Shown here piece by piece: positions 34,523 to 42,709 of a stretch of DNA of 64,000 bases (position 1 is the stretch's first letter; each line of letters begins with the position of its first letter). The stretch is taken from positions 62,001-126,000 of the forward strand of contig WRDF01000002.1 in assembly GCA_009783565.1 (NCBI GenBank), written 5' to 3'. The position numbers and the translations under genes are program-made. This DNA comes from Rikenellaceae bacterium (GTDB lineage Bacteria; Bacteroidota; Bacteroidia; Bacteroidales; Rikenellaceae). The notes under the pieces are model-generated. The model had not been told where the DNA came from. It saw nothing but the letters and a program-made list of their open reading frames with translations, and searched no databases.

Positions 34523-35959
34523 TTACTTAAACACCTTTAACTTTTTCTCCGCCATACCGCTCACTTCGCGCTCTACGATACCGGTGAGAACGTCAGGAGC
34601 GTCGTGCCAACGATTAGAAGCGAACAGCCGTCGGTAGGTGACCAAATGGTTGTGGAACTCCGGCCAGCGCGCAGCCCAGTCGGAGGGCATCCGCAAACAA
34701 TGTATCACTGTGGCGGAGTTGGTCAGTATGCGCGCTTCTTTATTGCCGCTTTGGTGAAACCATTCTAACCGTACATGCCGCGCCAACGCACTCACGGCAC
34801 GTGCAAACCCGCGCCCGCCGTTGTTGCTTTCGACAAAAGCGATGCGCGTCTCGCAGTGCACGAGCATGTCTGCGACCAGGCGCTCCGTAACTTCCATCCG
34901 CTCGCGCGAGTAGACCACATCGGTGATGTAGATCGTGCCGCTGAGGCCGATGTCGTAACATACGGCACAGAGATAGTCGTCGCCCAGGTCGGCCGTATCG
35001 ACGTAGCACCCCTTTCGCACAATTTCTTCACTGATAGCGTTATACGTCCGAAAATCGCTGCCGTATAATAAGCCGCCGGGATGCGATGGCCGCCCCTGGA
35101 ACATGCAGTCGAAACGTGCGGCATCCAGCGCGCGTTTCTCCAACAAAAGAGTACGACTGTGCTTTTGCGGCCATAGCGCCTCACCTTCGTCGCGCGGGTC
35201 GATCTCGGTCGGCAATCCTTCCTTCAACGCCTCGAAATTCACCACGAGCCATCGCTGTGGCGGCAGCGTGTCGATGTCGCCCCACTCACGCAGCAACGTG
35301 TGCGGCTCTTTTGCGAGTATCTTGCCTATGAGGTCGTCCTCGTGCCAGCGCGTGAAAACGATCAGTTCCGACGAGTCGTTGTGCAGGCGTGTGCGCACCA
35401 CAGATGTGTACCATTCCCAGCAATTCTCGCGCACGACGGGCGAATTGGCCTCCATCGCATCTTTGTAAAGGTCGTCGAGAATGAAAAGATCGACTTCGTT
35501 ACCAGTGAGCGACCCTTCGCGCCCGACAGAAAAAAGCTCTCCGCTGCGCCCGATTATCTCGGTCTGGGTCGATGTGCGCACGTACTCGGACTTGCCGCCC
35601 GGCGGCTTTATGCGCGTGTCGGGGAACAGCGCGATGTATTTTTCCGAGTCTAAGATCCTCTGCACGCGCTTGTTGAACCGCGAGGCGAGCGTCGCGTTAT
35701 ACGATGCGATCGCTATCTTGCAGTCGGGATTTTGCCCCAGAATGTAAGCCGGCAGCAGTATCGACGCGCCGAGTGATTTACCGTGCTGCGGCGGTACGGA
35801 GACGATGAGTTTTCGGATATCGCCGCGCGCAAAACGCTCTAACACACGGTAATAGGTGCTGTGGAACGGCGTTGGCTTTATATAAGAAAGGACGGCGGAG
35901 GCGAACTCGGTGAATCCGAGCACGGCCTCCGCATCTCTCTCTTCATGGTTTTCTGACAT
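34523..35959 (-). CDS. Phage terminase large subunit (orphan)
   Basis: A 478-residue protein with a complete ATPase and nuclease layout. Walker A-like PPQHGKS (residues 56-62), Walker B LFILDDLY (158-165), coupling region IVFTRWHEDDLIGKI (about 197-211), and RNase H-like nuclease segments with acidic residues (CAVCYDIG, IAFVESNNGGRG). Terminases cut and pump phage DNA into capsids. No portal, capsid or tail gene lies next to it, so it is a prophage remnant or a gene moved alone. The frame is intact and GC content matches the chromosome, which argues for an old or selected presence. Confidence 0.88.
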   Translation of the reverse strand: MSENHEERDAEAVLGFTEFASAVLSYIKPTPFHSTYYRVLERFARGDIRKLIVSVPPQHGKSLGASILLPAYILGQNPDCKIAIASYNATLASRFNKRVQRILDSEKYIALFPDTRIKPPGGKSEYVRTSTQTEIIGRSGELFSVGREGSLTGNEVDLFILDDLYKDAMEANSPVVRENCWEWYTSVVRTRLHNDSSELIVFTRWHEDDLIGKILAKEPHTLLREWGDIDTLPPQRWLVVNFEALKEGLPTEIDPRDEGEALWPQKHSRTLLLEKRALDAARFDCMFQGRPSHPGGLLYGSDFRTYNAISEEIVRKGCYVDTADLGDDYLCAVCYDIGLSGTIYITDVVYSRERMEVTERLVADMLVHCETRIAFVESNNGGRGFARAVSALARHVRLEWFHQSGNKEARILTNSATVIHCLRMPSDWAARWPEFHNHLVTYRRLFASNRWHDAPDVLTGIVEREVSGMAEKKLKVFK

Positions 35960-35967
35960 GTTCGGGA

Positions 35968-36206
35968 TTAGAGTTTGTTTAGAATTTCCTGTTTTTGTTC
36001 TTTGGTTTTCTTTCCGGTCCTTTCGGCGGAAAATTTTTCGCCGTAGTCACCGCTACGTCTGCAAAATTACCCGCCGAAATCATCCGAACCGACGACAAGT
36101 CGAGAGCAGAGCAAGCGTAGCTTGAACTCTGCCGAGACGCGAAGGAGGAAGACGAAGTCAAAATAAACATCAAATAACTTCGACAGGAAATCTAGACAAA
36201 CTCTTA
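35968..36206. mobile_element. MITE-like element with terminal inverted repeats
   Basis: A 233-bp body (35971-36203) begins GAGTTTGTTTAGAATTTCCTGT-like and ends with the near-perfect complement (ACAGGAAATCTAGACAAACTC). TTA lies on each side (35968-35970 and 36204-36206) as a likely target duplication. No transposase is inside; internal sequence contains a small hairpin (AGCAGAG...CTCTGC). Three-base duplications of the TNA type are known for some IS5-group elements, but the parent element cannot be named. Confidence 0.6.
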
Positions 36207-36234
36207 GTGTTATTTTGCAGGTACAGACTCTAAC

Positions 36235-36365
36235 GAAGTTGGCTTTCCGCCTCTGATTTGGACGTCTCCGACAGGCCTTGCGAGACGGAAAGCACAATTC
36301 CGGTGGCGCGCGGGCGTCCCCGCAGAAGATAGGCCTTGGACAGCCGCCCGGAAACCCCGTTTTTA
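36235..36365 (+). ncRNA. Candidate structured RNA with intrinsic terminator
   Basis: The gap between the MITE-like element and the 98-residue protein gene contains nested, GC-rich stems on the plus strand. GCTTTCC (about 36242) pairs with GGAAAGC, and GTCTC with GAGAC, in one arm. Further on, GGGCG-TCC pairs with GGA...CGCCC, and AGGCCTT occurs in both arms. The last stem runs into CCCCGTTTTT near 36360, like an intrinsic terminator. It matches none of the RNA classes I checked by eye (4.5S, 6S, tmRNA, RNase P). It could be a small RNA or just a terminator relic. Confidence 0.35.
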
Positions 36366-36472
36366 ATTAAATTAAAGAAATATCATCTTCCACTCGAAAT
36401 AATAAAAGCGATGCGGAAATGTAGAATACAAAAACATATTGATTATTGTATTTTATATGCCATATATCGCGA

Positions 36473-36769
36473 TCAGATGAGATGTTTTTTGAATTCGCGC
36501 CAGCTGAAATCGTTTGGCTGCTCGCCGAAGTGATCGTAAAGACGGTATTCCCACCATACGGGAACGATAGCCGAAATACGTTCGGCGCGGTGTACGGGAT
36601 CGGCAGGGTCGAAGAGCGGTTCGCGATATATAATCAGCGTTACGCGCAGTTGTGCGTCGTATTCGGGAGTCTCGTACTCTACCGTTCCATTGAAAAATTC
36701 GCTGTCACCGATGGCCTCTAACAGGCGGTCGGCAATGTTCCGGTAGTCGTTATCGTTCGGATGTGTCAT
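36473..36769 (-). CDS. Conserved hypothetical protein
   Basis: A 98-residue soluble protein (MTHPNDNDYRNIADRLLEAI, VTLIIYREPLFDPADP, VPVWWEYRLYD, NDFSWREFKKHLI). The alternating beta segments and Trp/Tyr-rich C-terminus look like a real small fold. No family name comes to mind. A -7 box on the minus strand (36785-36792, TACCTTTG) would start transcription about nine bases before the ATG. It is leftward, diverging from the LexA-like regulator, so it may share that operator region. Confidence 0.65.
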   Translation of the reverse strand: MTHPNDNDYRNIADRLLEAIGDSEFFNGTVEYETPEYDAQLRVTLIIYREPLFDPADPVHRAERISAIVPVWWEYRLYDHFGEQPNDFSWREFKKHLI

Positions 36770-36784
36770 GGGTTATAATTTTCT

Positions 36785-36792
36785 CAAAGGTA
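36785..36792 (-). promoter_or_regulatory. -7 box for the 98-residue protein gene
   Basis: TACCTTTG on the minus strand fits TAnnTTTG; the ATG at 36769 lies about 16 bases downstream, so the leader would be very short. Confidence 0.5.
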
Positions 36793-36866
36793 AGATTCAT
36801 TTTTGGCGTATTGTTTATACATTTTCAGAATAAAATATTGCTAATATGAAGTATTATCGAAAATGT

Positions 36867-36897
36867 TTTGCAGGGGAAAATAAATTGCTTAACTTTG
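36867..36897 (+). promoter_or_regulatory. Promoter of the LexA-like regulator
   Basis: TTTG (36867-36870), a 19-base spacer and TAACTTTG (36890-36897), an exact consensus match. Transcription would start near 36904, just upstream of the inverted repeats at 36913-36946. Confidence 0.7.
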
Positions 36898-36912
36898 CAC
36901 CACAAAGATATG

Positions 36913-36946
36913 TTCAATTATTGAATTTGATTCGAATAATTGAATC
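36913..36946. promoter_or_regulatory. Probable autoregulatory operator
   Basis: TTCAATTATT (36913-36922) and AATAATTGAA (36935-36944) are perfect inverted repeats. The smaller palindromes TTCAATTATTGAA and GATTC-N8-GAATC overlap them. The site lies just after the predicted transcription start of the repressor-type gene, a classical position for self-repression. Confidence 0.55.
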
Positions 36947-36977
36947 AAAAAAAGACCTAATAATAACACAAAAAGAC

Positions 36978-37649
36978 ATGAGCAGTCCTTTGAAGCTGAT
37001 ACGTAAGGAATTAGGCCTGACACAGGAGGAGCTTGGACGCAGACTCGGCATAACAAAGAGTGCGCTCTCGATGATCGAAACGGGCAAACAGGCGCTCTCG
37101 GAGCGCAATAAGAATATTCTGGTTCAGGACCTTAACGTCAATCCCGACTGGTTCGACACCGGGCGCGGGCCGATATTTAACGCGCCGCCCGACGTGAAAC
37201 CGTTCGTACGGCGTACGGACAACACCGTGCCGTTCCAGAGCGTACCCTTGTATAATATAGAGGCTACGGCTGGTCTCGTGCCGCTCTTCACCGACAGCAG
37301 TGGTTTCACGCCCGTAGATCATATTCACATTCCGAACGTTCCGCGATGTGACGGTGCGATCTACGTCGCCGGTGACAGCATGTATCCGTTGTTAAAGAGC
37401 GGAGACATAGTGCTTTACAAACAGATAAACAATATCGACGACGTTTTCTGGGGCGACATGTATCTGCTCTCGATCGACATCGACGGCGAGGAATATGTGA
37501 CGGTGAAATACATCCAACGGTCGGATCGACCGGGACATGTGCGTTTGGTGAGCCAGAACAGTTACCATGCCGATAAGGACGTCGCGGTGTCGAAAATCCG
37601 CGCCATCGCCCTGATCAAGGCGAGTATCCGCATGAATTCGATGCACTGA
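36978..37649 (+). CDS. XRE-type LexA-like regulator with S24 peptidase domain
   Basis: A 223-residue protein from the ATG at 36978 (MSSPLKLIRKELGLTQEELG); the frame is open further upstream, but that stretch is AT-rich operator/promoter DNA. The N-terminal helix-turn-helix spans about 5-58 (LTQEELGRRLGITKSALSMIETG). The C-terminal S24 peptidase domain has Ser134 (AGDSMYPLLKSGD) and Lys177 (VTVKYIQ), and a likely self-cleavage Ala98-Gly99 bond (EATAGL). Such proteins are phage-type or SOS-type repressors inactivated by RecA-stimulated cleavage. It lies beside an orphan terminase and an operator-like repeat. A family A repeat starts at its stop codon. Confidence 0.9.
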   Translation: MSSPLKLIRKELGLTQEELGRRLGITKSALSMIETGKQALSERNKNILVQDLNVNPDWFDTGRGPIFNAPPDVKPFVRRTDNTVPFQSVPLYNIEATAGLVPLFTDSSGFTPVDHIHIPNVPRCDGAIYVAGDSMYPLLKSGDIVLYKQINNIDDVFWGDMYLLSIDIDGEEYVTVKYIQRSDRPGHVRLVSQNSYHADKDVAVSKIRAIALIKASIRMNSMH

Positions 37650-37678
37650 CACGCGCGCGTGTTTTCCAGCCTGCCGGG
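37649..37678 (+). repeat. Family A repeat at the stop of the LexA-like gene
   Basis: The final A of the TGA stop is the first base of ACACGCGCGCGTGT, followed by TTTTCCAGCCTGCCGGG. Orientation relative to the gene is the same as at the SPFH, fabH and plsX ends. Confidence 0.75.
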
Positions 37679-37776
37679 TAGCTTAATATAAATTTACTAA
37701 ATGTAAATTCCGCTTTTGGCTCGGTCGCAAGCCTTGTCTTTTGAATTTTTAGAAGTCCCTATATGCACGCGCGTGC

Positions 37777-38784
37777 TCAATTTTCTGTTTCGAGAAACTC
37801 CATCAGCTTTGCGACCATATTGCGCGAGCCGACGTAAATGGGTACGCGCTCGTGTATGGTCTGCGGCTTGATTGAGAGAATATCAATCGCGCCGTCGGTC
37901 GCCGCGCCTCCCGACTGTTCGGCGAGGAATGCTATGGGGTTGCATTCGTAGTTGAGACGCAATTTCCCGCGTGGATGAGCGGCAGTAGGCGGGTAGAGAA
38001 ATAGTCCGCCGCGCAACATATTGCGGTGAAAATCAGCTACTAACGACCCGATATAGCGCGTAGTGTATGGTCGGTCGGTCGGCGGATCGATCTCCTGACA
38101 ATATTTTATATACTGCTTCACGCCTGTTGGGAAGTTGGCATAGTTGCCCTCGTTCACGGAGTAGAGTTTGCCGTCGTCGGGCATCTGTATGTCGGGGTGC
38201 GAAAGGCAAAATTCACCTATGGACGTATCGAGCGTAAAGCCGTTCACGCCGTTGCCGGTCGAGTAGACGAGCATTGTAGACGAGCCGTAGACGATATATC
38301 CGGCGGCGATCTGATCGCATCCGCGTTGCAGGAAATCGTCGAGCGCAAGGTCGTGTCCCATAGGGGAGATGCGTTTATAGATCGAGAAGATCGTCCCCAC
38401 AGATACGTTCACATCGATATTCGACGATCCGTCGAGCGGGTCCATGCAGATTACGTACTTCCCGTCGCGACACCAACCCTCGTTGAAGACTATTATGCCG
38501 CTGTTCTCTTCTGTCGCCATTCCGCAGCATTGGCCGCTGGCGCGCAATTCGTCAAGGAATATATGGTCGGCGAAGACGTCCAGCTTCTGCTGTTCTTCGC
38601 CCTGGGCGTTCACAACGCCGACACGGCCGAGTATCTCGGCCAGTCCGGCTTTGTTCACCTCACGGTGTACTTTTTTGGCGGCGATGCCTATGTGGTGCAG
38701 CAGGCTCGAAAATTCGCCCGTGGCGCCGGGATATTCGCCCTGTTTTTCGATGATGAATTGGTTGAGGGTCGTAACTTTATGCAT
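37777..38784 (-). CDS. fbp: Fructose-1,6-bisphosphatase class 1
   Basis: A 335-residue gluconeogenic phosphatase that converts fructose 1,6-bisphosphate to fructose 6-phosphate in the cytoplasm. The metal-binding signature is clear: ATEENSG (about 90), [18 protein letters not shown] (about 112-129), and a sugar-phosphate segment [20 protein letters not shown] (about 240-259). [21 protein letters not shown] follows, as in class 1 enzymes. The ATG at 38784 is preceded by a -7 box at 38857-38864 and a leader of about 66 bases. It is a single-gene unit. Confidence 0.96.
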   Translation of the reverse strand: MHKVTTLNQFIIEKQGEYPGATGEFSSLLHHIGIAAKKVHREVNKAGLAEILGRVGVVNAQGEEQQKLDVFADHIFLDELRASGQCCGMATEENSGIIVFNEGWCRDGKYVICMDPLDGSSNIDVNVSVGTIFSIYKRISPMGHDLALDDFLQRGCDQIAAGYIVYGSSTMLVYSTGNGVNGFTLDTSIGEFCLSHPDIQMPDDGKLYSVNEGNYANFPTGVKQYIKYCQEIDPPTDRPYTTRYIGSLVADFHRNMLRGGLFLYPPTAAHPRGKLRLNYECNPIAFLAEQSGGAATDGAIDILSIKPQTIHERVPIYVGSRNMVAKLMEFLETEN

Positions 38785-38856
38785 GGCTTTTGCTTATGAT
38801 TTCTCGGCGTGCGCGTCTGTTTTATTCGGATTTGTTAGCCCGTATTCTCCAAAGCA

Positions 38857-38864
38857 CAAAGATA
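38857..38864 (-). promoter_or_regulatory. -7 box of fbp
   Basis: TATCTTTG on the minus strand. A TTTG lies at 38880-38883, 15 bases further, closer than the usual 19-21, so the -33 assignment is weak. Confidence 0.45.
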
Positions 38865-38968
38865 TGATTTTTTTCGGAACAAAGCATTTTTAACAAGAAA
38901 ACCACACAATGCGATTTTATTTAACGTTGCTTTGTCGTCTTGAACATCATGCGTTTTCGGCGCGCGCA

Positions 38969-38993
38969 GGACTTCCGCTTTAAGCGGAAGTCC
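38969..38993. terminator. Terminator between the TonB-dependent receptor and fbp
   Basis: A perfect 25-base palindrome (GGACTTCCGCTT-T-AAGCGGAAGTCC) 30 bases past the stop of the leftward receptor gene. There is no T run on that side, so termination may be weak. Confidence 0.55.
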
Positions 38994-39023
38994 GAAAATG
39001 AGCAGAGAAGCAGATGTATCACA

Positions 39024-41315
39024 TTACATCGTCAGCCTCACGCCTATCGATGCCGTGCGTGGCAATGCGGGGCCGTAGATATAGCCCGAATCGCGATCGG
39101 GGCCGCGATCGAAGTCGCGCTGGAAGCTGTTGAAAACATTCTGTACGCCCATGCTGACTTGCAACTCCACTCCGCCGCGAAGCCTGAAAGCGTATGCTGC
39201 GCGCAGGTTCAGGTCGAAGAACGCTGGTGTCGTCACCTCGCGGTCGTGTTCGATATAACCCGCAAAATGTTGCACTAACATGCTGCCCGTATAGATGCCC
39301 GATAATGACAGGTCGAGCGGACGTACGGGCGACCAGACAGTGGTCAGGTAGCCGTAGTCGTTAGGGGCGCGGAACATGCGCCGTCCGGGTTCGACAGTCT
39401 CGCTCCATTGCTCCGGCTCGGTGTAACGGCTTGATTGTAAGGTGAATCCGGCATTTATGTGTAGTGCCCGCGATGCGATGTAGTTCGCTTCGAGATTCAC
39501 TCCCGCGACAACCGCCCCCTCGCCGTTGCGGCGTTCGAGAATGAGGTTTCCGTCGGCATCGGTATCCACTTCTTCGATGACGAAAACATGGTCGAGGCGT
39601 GTGTAAAAACCTTCGGCAAGCAGCTGGAAGGCCGTGTCCGGGCGGCGGCGCATCAGTTCGGCGGACAGTGTGATCGTATGCGACCGTTCGGGTTCGAGAT
39701 CGGGCGCGACGCGGATAAGCGCCACTCCGCCGCCTACGGCTGTCACGTGCAGGTCTTCGTCGTAGGCCTGCGGGCCGCGATAGCCGGCGGCATAACCCGT
39801 ACGCAGACTGAGCCATGACGCGGGTGCGAGGCGGCCGCTGATGCGCGGAACGAGGATCGGCCGGCGCATCATGCTGTGCTTGTCCAAGCGTCCGCCCAAC
39901 AGAATGCTCGCCAGTTGCCCGCGCCATTCGTTCTGCGCAAAAACGGAATAAATATCCACCGTTTGGTCGATTATACGGCCGTAGCCCAGCATCTCGTCGC
40001 GCAGGGCGTTGTGCGAATATTCGACTCCGCCGACCAGTGTTGCCGGCATGAATGCAAGGCGATCCATGCGCAGGGTATACTGCCCTCCGGTGACGAACGA
40101 CATGTCATCCGTGCGCCCGTAGGCGTCGGGGTCTTGTCCTGCGCCGTAGTAGCTGCGGCGGTCGATGTGTTGCAGGGCGGAGAAGAATTGCAGATGATGC
40201 TTGCCACCGTCGAAGAAGATGTCGTACTTCGCGCCTCCGGAGTGAATCGCATGTTCGGTCTGTTCGGCTATTTCGGCTTCGTGCGGCGGTCGGTCGAGGC
40301 GGTCTCCTCCGCGCCGGAATTCGTCGATGGTGTGGTATTCGAGCGTCAACCTGCTCGTAGCGGCGGGACGGTAAAACCCGCGAAATCCAATGTTTGTCAT
40401 GTTTATTTCGCCGATTTCCGAGAAACCGTCGCCGTTATAGTCAAGCGCTGCCCGCGTGCGCGACGAGGCGAAAAGCGATACCCCCGTGCTGCGGTCGTCC
40501 GACACTACCGATGCGTTGAGATTGGTCGCGATGTCGGGCGCGCGCCCATAAATAAGACTCGATATATTGCTTACGGTTAGCGAGTTATGCGTAGGTTCGC
40601 GCGTGATTATATTGACCGTTCCGCCGATGGCGCTCGACCCGAAAAGCGCCGATGCTCCGCCGCGCACCACCTCCACGCGCTCGATCATGTTCACCGGAAT
40701 CTGCTCCAATGCGTAGACGCCCGCCAACGCACTGTTAATGGGGCGGCTATCTATAAGTATCTGTGTATAAGGGCCTTCGAGGCCGTTGATGCGCAACTGC
40801 GGAAAGCCGCAATTCTGGCAATTCTGCTCGACCCTAAGGCCGGGTTGGAAGTTAAGTCCGTCGGCAAGCGCGACCGAATTCGTGATCTCGAACACTGCGG
40901 GTGTCACCACGTTAACGATGCTCACGGCATCTCTTTGGCTTACCGCGCTGCGGCTCGCCGAGACAACGATTCGATCGAGCGCAACGGACTGCTCCGTCAG
41001 TTCGAAATTCACTTCTATCGTGTGGCCGCTCTGGGCTTTGACCTCGATTTCCTGCGTCTCGAAACCCATGAGCGAAGCGACGATAGTGATCGCTCCCACA
41101 GGAACGTTATTTAGACGATAATGCCCGGAGCGGTCTGTCACCGTGCCGATATTCGTGCCGCGCACGGTGATCGTGGCGTGAGGAATGTGTTCTTGTGTTT
41201 GGCGGTTCAGTACGTGACCGGTAAAATTTGCATCCGTCGGCTGATGATTATTGCCGCGCACGGCGGTAACGGCTGCCGCGAATAGCAATATCGCGGCAAA
41301 TATATGATTTTTCAT
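39024..41315 (-). CDS. TonB-dependent outer membrane receptor with NCxxC plug motif
   Basis: A 763-residue receptor from the ATG at 41315 (MKNHIFAAILLFAAAVTAVRG). Order: signal peptide, a carboxypeptidase-regulatory-like domain (about 28-105, HVLNRQTQEHIPHATITVRG), plug (about 115-230) and a C-terminal barrel ending GVRLTM. The plug has VEQNCQNCGFPQLRINGLEG, with a Cys pair typical of a receptor subgroup thought to handle metals. The gene upstream on the same strand encodes a His-rich anchored peptide (80-base gap), which supports metal or metal-complex uptake. It is not of the SusC type. The substrate is inferred only. Confidence 0.88.
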   Translation of the reverse strand: MKNHIFAAILLFAAAVTAVRGNNHQPTDANFTGHVLNRQTQEHIPHATITVRGTNIGTVTDRSGHYRLNNVPVGAITIVASLMGFETQEIEVKAQSGHTIEVNFELTEQSVALDRIVVSASRSAVSQRDAVSIVNVVTPAVFEITNSVALADGLNFQPGLRVEQNCQNCGFPQLRINGLEGPYTQILIDSRPINSALAGVYALEQIPVNMIERVEVVRGGASALFGSSAIGGTVNIITREPTHNSLTVSNISSLIYGRAPDIATNLNASVVSDDRSTGVSLFASSRTRAALDYNGDGFSEIGEINMTNIGFRGFYRPAATSRLTLEYHTIDEFRRGGDRLDRPPHEAEIAEQTEHAIHSGGAKYDIFFDGGKHHLQFFSALQHIDRRSYYGAGQDPDAYGRTDDMSFVTGGQYTLRMDRLAFMPATLVGGVEYSHNALRDEMLGYGRIIDQTVDIYSVFAQNEWRGQLASILLGGRLDKHSMMRRPILVPRISGRLAPASWLSLRTGYAAGYRGPQAYDEDLHVTAVGGGVALIRVAPDLEPERSHTITLSAELMRRRPDTAFQLLAEGFYTRLDHVFVIEEVDTDADGNLILERRNGEGAVVAGVNLEANYIASRALHINAGFTLQSSRYTEPEQWSETVEPGRRMFRAPNDYGYLTTVWSPVRPLDLSLSGIYTGSMLVQHFAGYIEHDREVTTPAFFDLNLRAAYAFRLRGGVELQVSMGVQNVFNSFQRDFDRGPDRDSGYIYGPALPRTASIGVRLTM

Positions 41316-41395
41316 TATTTGTCGAATTACAGGGCCTGTTCCTTCGAATTTATGGAACATGCCCTAAGTTAAGAATGTGGAAATAAAGCGGGATA

Positions 41396-41743
41396 TTATG
41401 CCCGAACGGACTGCGTAGGTGGGCCGCGCAACGGATTGCCGCTTATAAAAGAACCGAGCGTACAGCGGTCGTTGGAAGAAAATAAAAGCCGCTCCGAAAC
41501 GGGAGGCGGCGAACCGAGAACGATTTTCCCGTTTTCGATGAACGAGGCGTCCGAATGAGCGGCGATGATCAGCAGTTCGCCCGCGCTGTGCGAGTGGTCG
41601 TCGGAAGAGTAGGGGTGCGAGTGCGTGAATTCACGCCCCCATTCATCGGTATGGATGTGAGGAAAAAGTGTAATTCCCGCAAAGTGCCCTGCAAAGAGCG
41701 CTGCGAGAACTATCGACAATATTTTCCTGCTCCGTCCGATCAT
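41396..41743 (-). CDS. Small His-rich membrane-anchored protein
   Basis: A 115-residue protein from the ATG at 41743 (MIGRSRKILSIVLAALFAGH), with one N-terminal helix (about 7-27) and a His/Asp-rich exterior: HIHTDEWGREFTHSHPYSSD, DHSHS. Eight histidines lie at 20, 29, 31, 41, 43, 50, 52 and 63, suited to Zn, Ni, Co or Cu binding. A promoter just upstream (41755-41786) rules out a much longer reading frame and implies a leader of only a few bases. It is cotranscribed with the TonB-dependent receptor. A periplasmic metal-binding or sensing accessory is the likely role. Confidence 0.7.
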   Translation of the reverse strand: MIGRSRKILSIVLAALFAGHFAGITLFPHIHTDEWGREFTHSHPYSSDDHSHSAGELLIIAAHSDASFIENGKIVLGSPPPVSERLLFSSNDRCTLGSFISGNPLRGPPTQSVRA

Positions 41744-41754
41744 CTTATCAGACA

Positions 41755-41786
41755 CAAAGATATGATTTTTTTCGATATTTTTCAAA
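41755..41786 (-). promoter_or_regulatory. Promoter of the His-rich protein/receptor operon
   Basis: Minus-strand TATCTTTG (41755-41762) and TTTG (41783-41786) with a 20-base spacer. Initiation near 41748 falls about five bases before the start codon, so the mRNA is nearly leaderless. Confidence 0.65.
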
Positions 41787-41937
41787 AATGCGATCCGCGC
41801 TTCGACTTTATTCAGCGGCCGATCGTCCCACCGCGCGGTCGCTGAGCGGAATCGAAGCGAGCTGACTGCGGGCCGAATTGTGTGTGCGTGTTTTTCGGTT
41901 CTTATGCTATAAGGCAAGTGAAAGCCGCTCATGCGAA

Positions 41938-42699
41938 TCACTTCATTTCGGTCAGGTATTTCCAGAACCGGTAGGGCATGTGCTGGCGTTGCAGGCGCGG
42001 GTTCGTGCGTTCCTTTATAGATAACGCCTTGTGATAGCCGCGCCATGCCTGCTGAAACGCCCGTTCGTCCGCCGCGATAATATCTTCGCCGAGCGCGCCC
42101 TCTATCAGGTGGCTGTCATCGTCGAGCGTTACTTCCGTAACAGTCTCTAAATCATAATAATAACCATATCTGCGCCGCGTGTCGTAGACCAGCCATCGCT
42201 GGTCGGCAAAGCGGTCGCGGAAATATTCTACGGCAAGTGGCAGTGCATTATACTTCGGTGCGACTGGCGCAAAATACGACCCGGCGGTAGTCTTTTGAAG
42301 CCGCGCGAACATTCTTACGAACTGCGCCTCGCGCGCCACCGCCATAGCTGTTTTATGTGCCGTCAGCATGTCGGGATCACTGAAATCGCCAGCTACCGAA
42401 CCGCGTACGTCGAAGATTTTCTTTATACAGCGTACGATCAAAGCATCCGCCTCCTGCTCCTCCGACAGCCAGACATGCAGGAGCATGTTCCTCACGCGCC
42501 TGCCAGCTCGCCGACACAGCCCGGCCCAAACGCGTGCGGCACGTTCGGGGTCGGTCACGATGGTATGGCTCTCGTCGGCGAACATCGGACCCGGCTCTTC
42601 CGTGCCGAGCAGCATATCGGGGAACTGTCGCCGCGAGTAAGCATCGAAGACAGCCGTCAAAAGCCCCTCCCACGTCTTATCGTAACGAAAAATTATCAT
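41938..42699 (-). CDS. TIGR03915 (DUF4130) putative DNA repair/modification protein
   Basis: A 253-residue protein (MIIFRYDKTWEGLLTAVFDAY; DPERAARVWAGL; MFARLQKTTAGSYFAPVAPKYN; ending MPYRFWKYLTEMK). This is the DUF4130 family, normally encoded beside a radical SAM protein (TIGR03916) with a proposed role in DNA repair. That partner is not next to it here; the neighbour is a RibD-like reductase. It is the last gene of the leftward dNK/methylase/RibD-like operon (10-base gap). The start is the ATG at 42699. Confidence 0.85.
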   Translation of the reverse strand: MIIFRYDKTWEGLLTAVFDAYSRRQFPDMLLGTEEPGPMFADESHTIVTDPERAARVWAGLCRRAGRRVRNMLLHVWLSEEQEADALIVRCIKKIFDVRGSVAGDFSDPDMLTAHKTAMAVAREAQFVRMFARLQKTTAGSYFAPVAPKYNALPLAVEYFRDRFADQRWLVYDTRRRYGYYYDLETVTEVTLDDDSHLIEGALGEDIIAADERAFQQAWRGYHKALSIKERTNPRLQRQHMPYRFWKYLTEMK

Positions 42700-42709
42700 A
42701 TATCGTCCG

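Noticed and set aside
34523-37649. A complete prophage between the terminase and the S24 repressor
   Set aside because: No portal, capsid, tail, integrase or attachment sites are visible; only the terminase and a repressor-type gene.
41744-42046. N-terminal extension of the His-rich gene up to 42046
   Set aside because: It would overlap the promoter and the end of the DUF4130 gene, and bury the membrane helix; the ATG at 41743 fits better.
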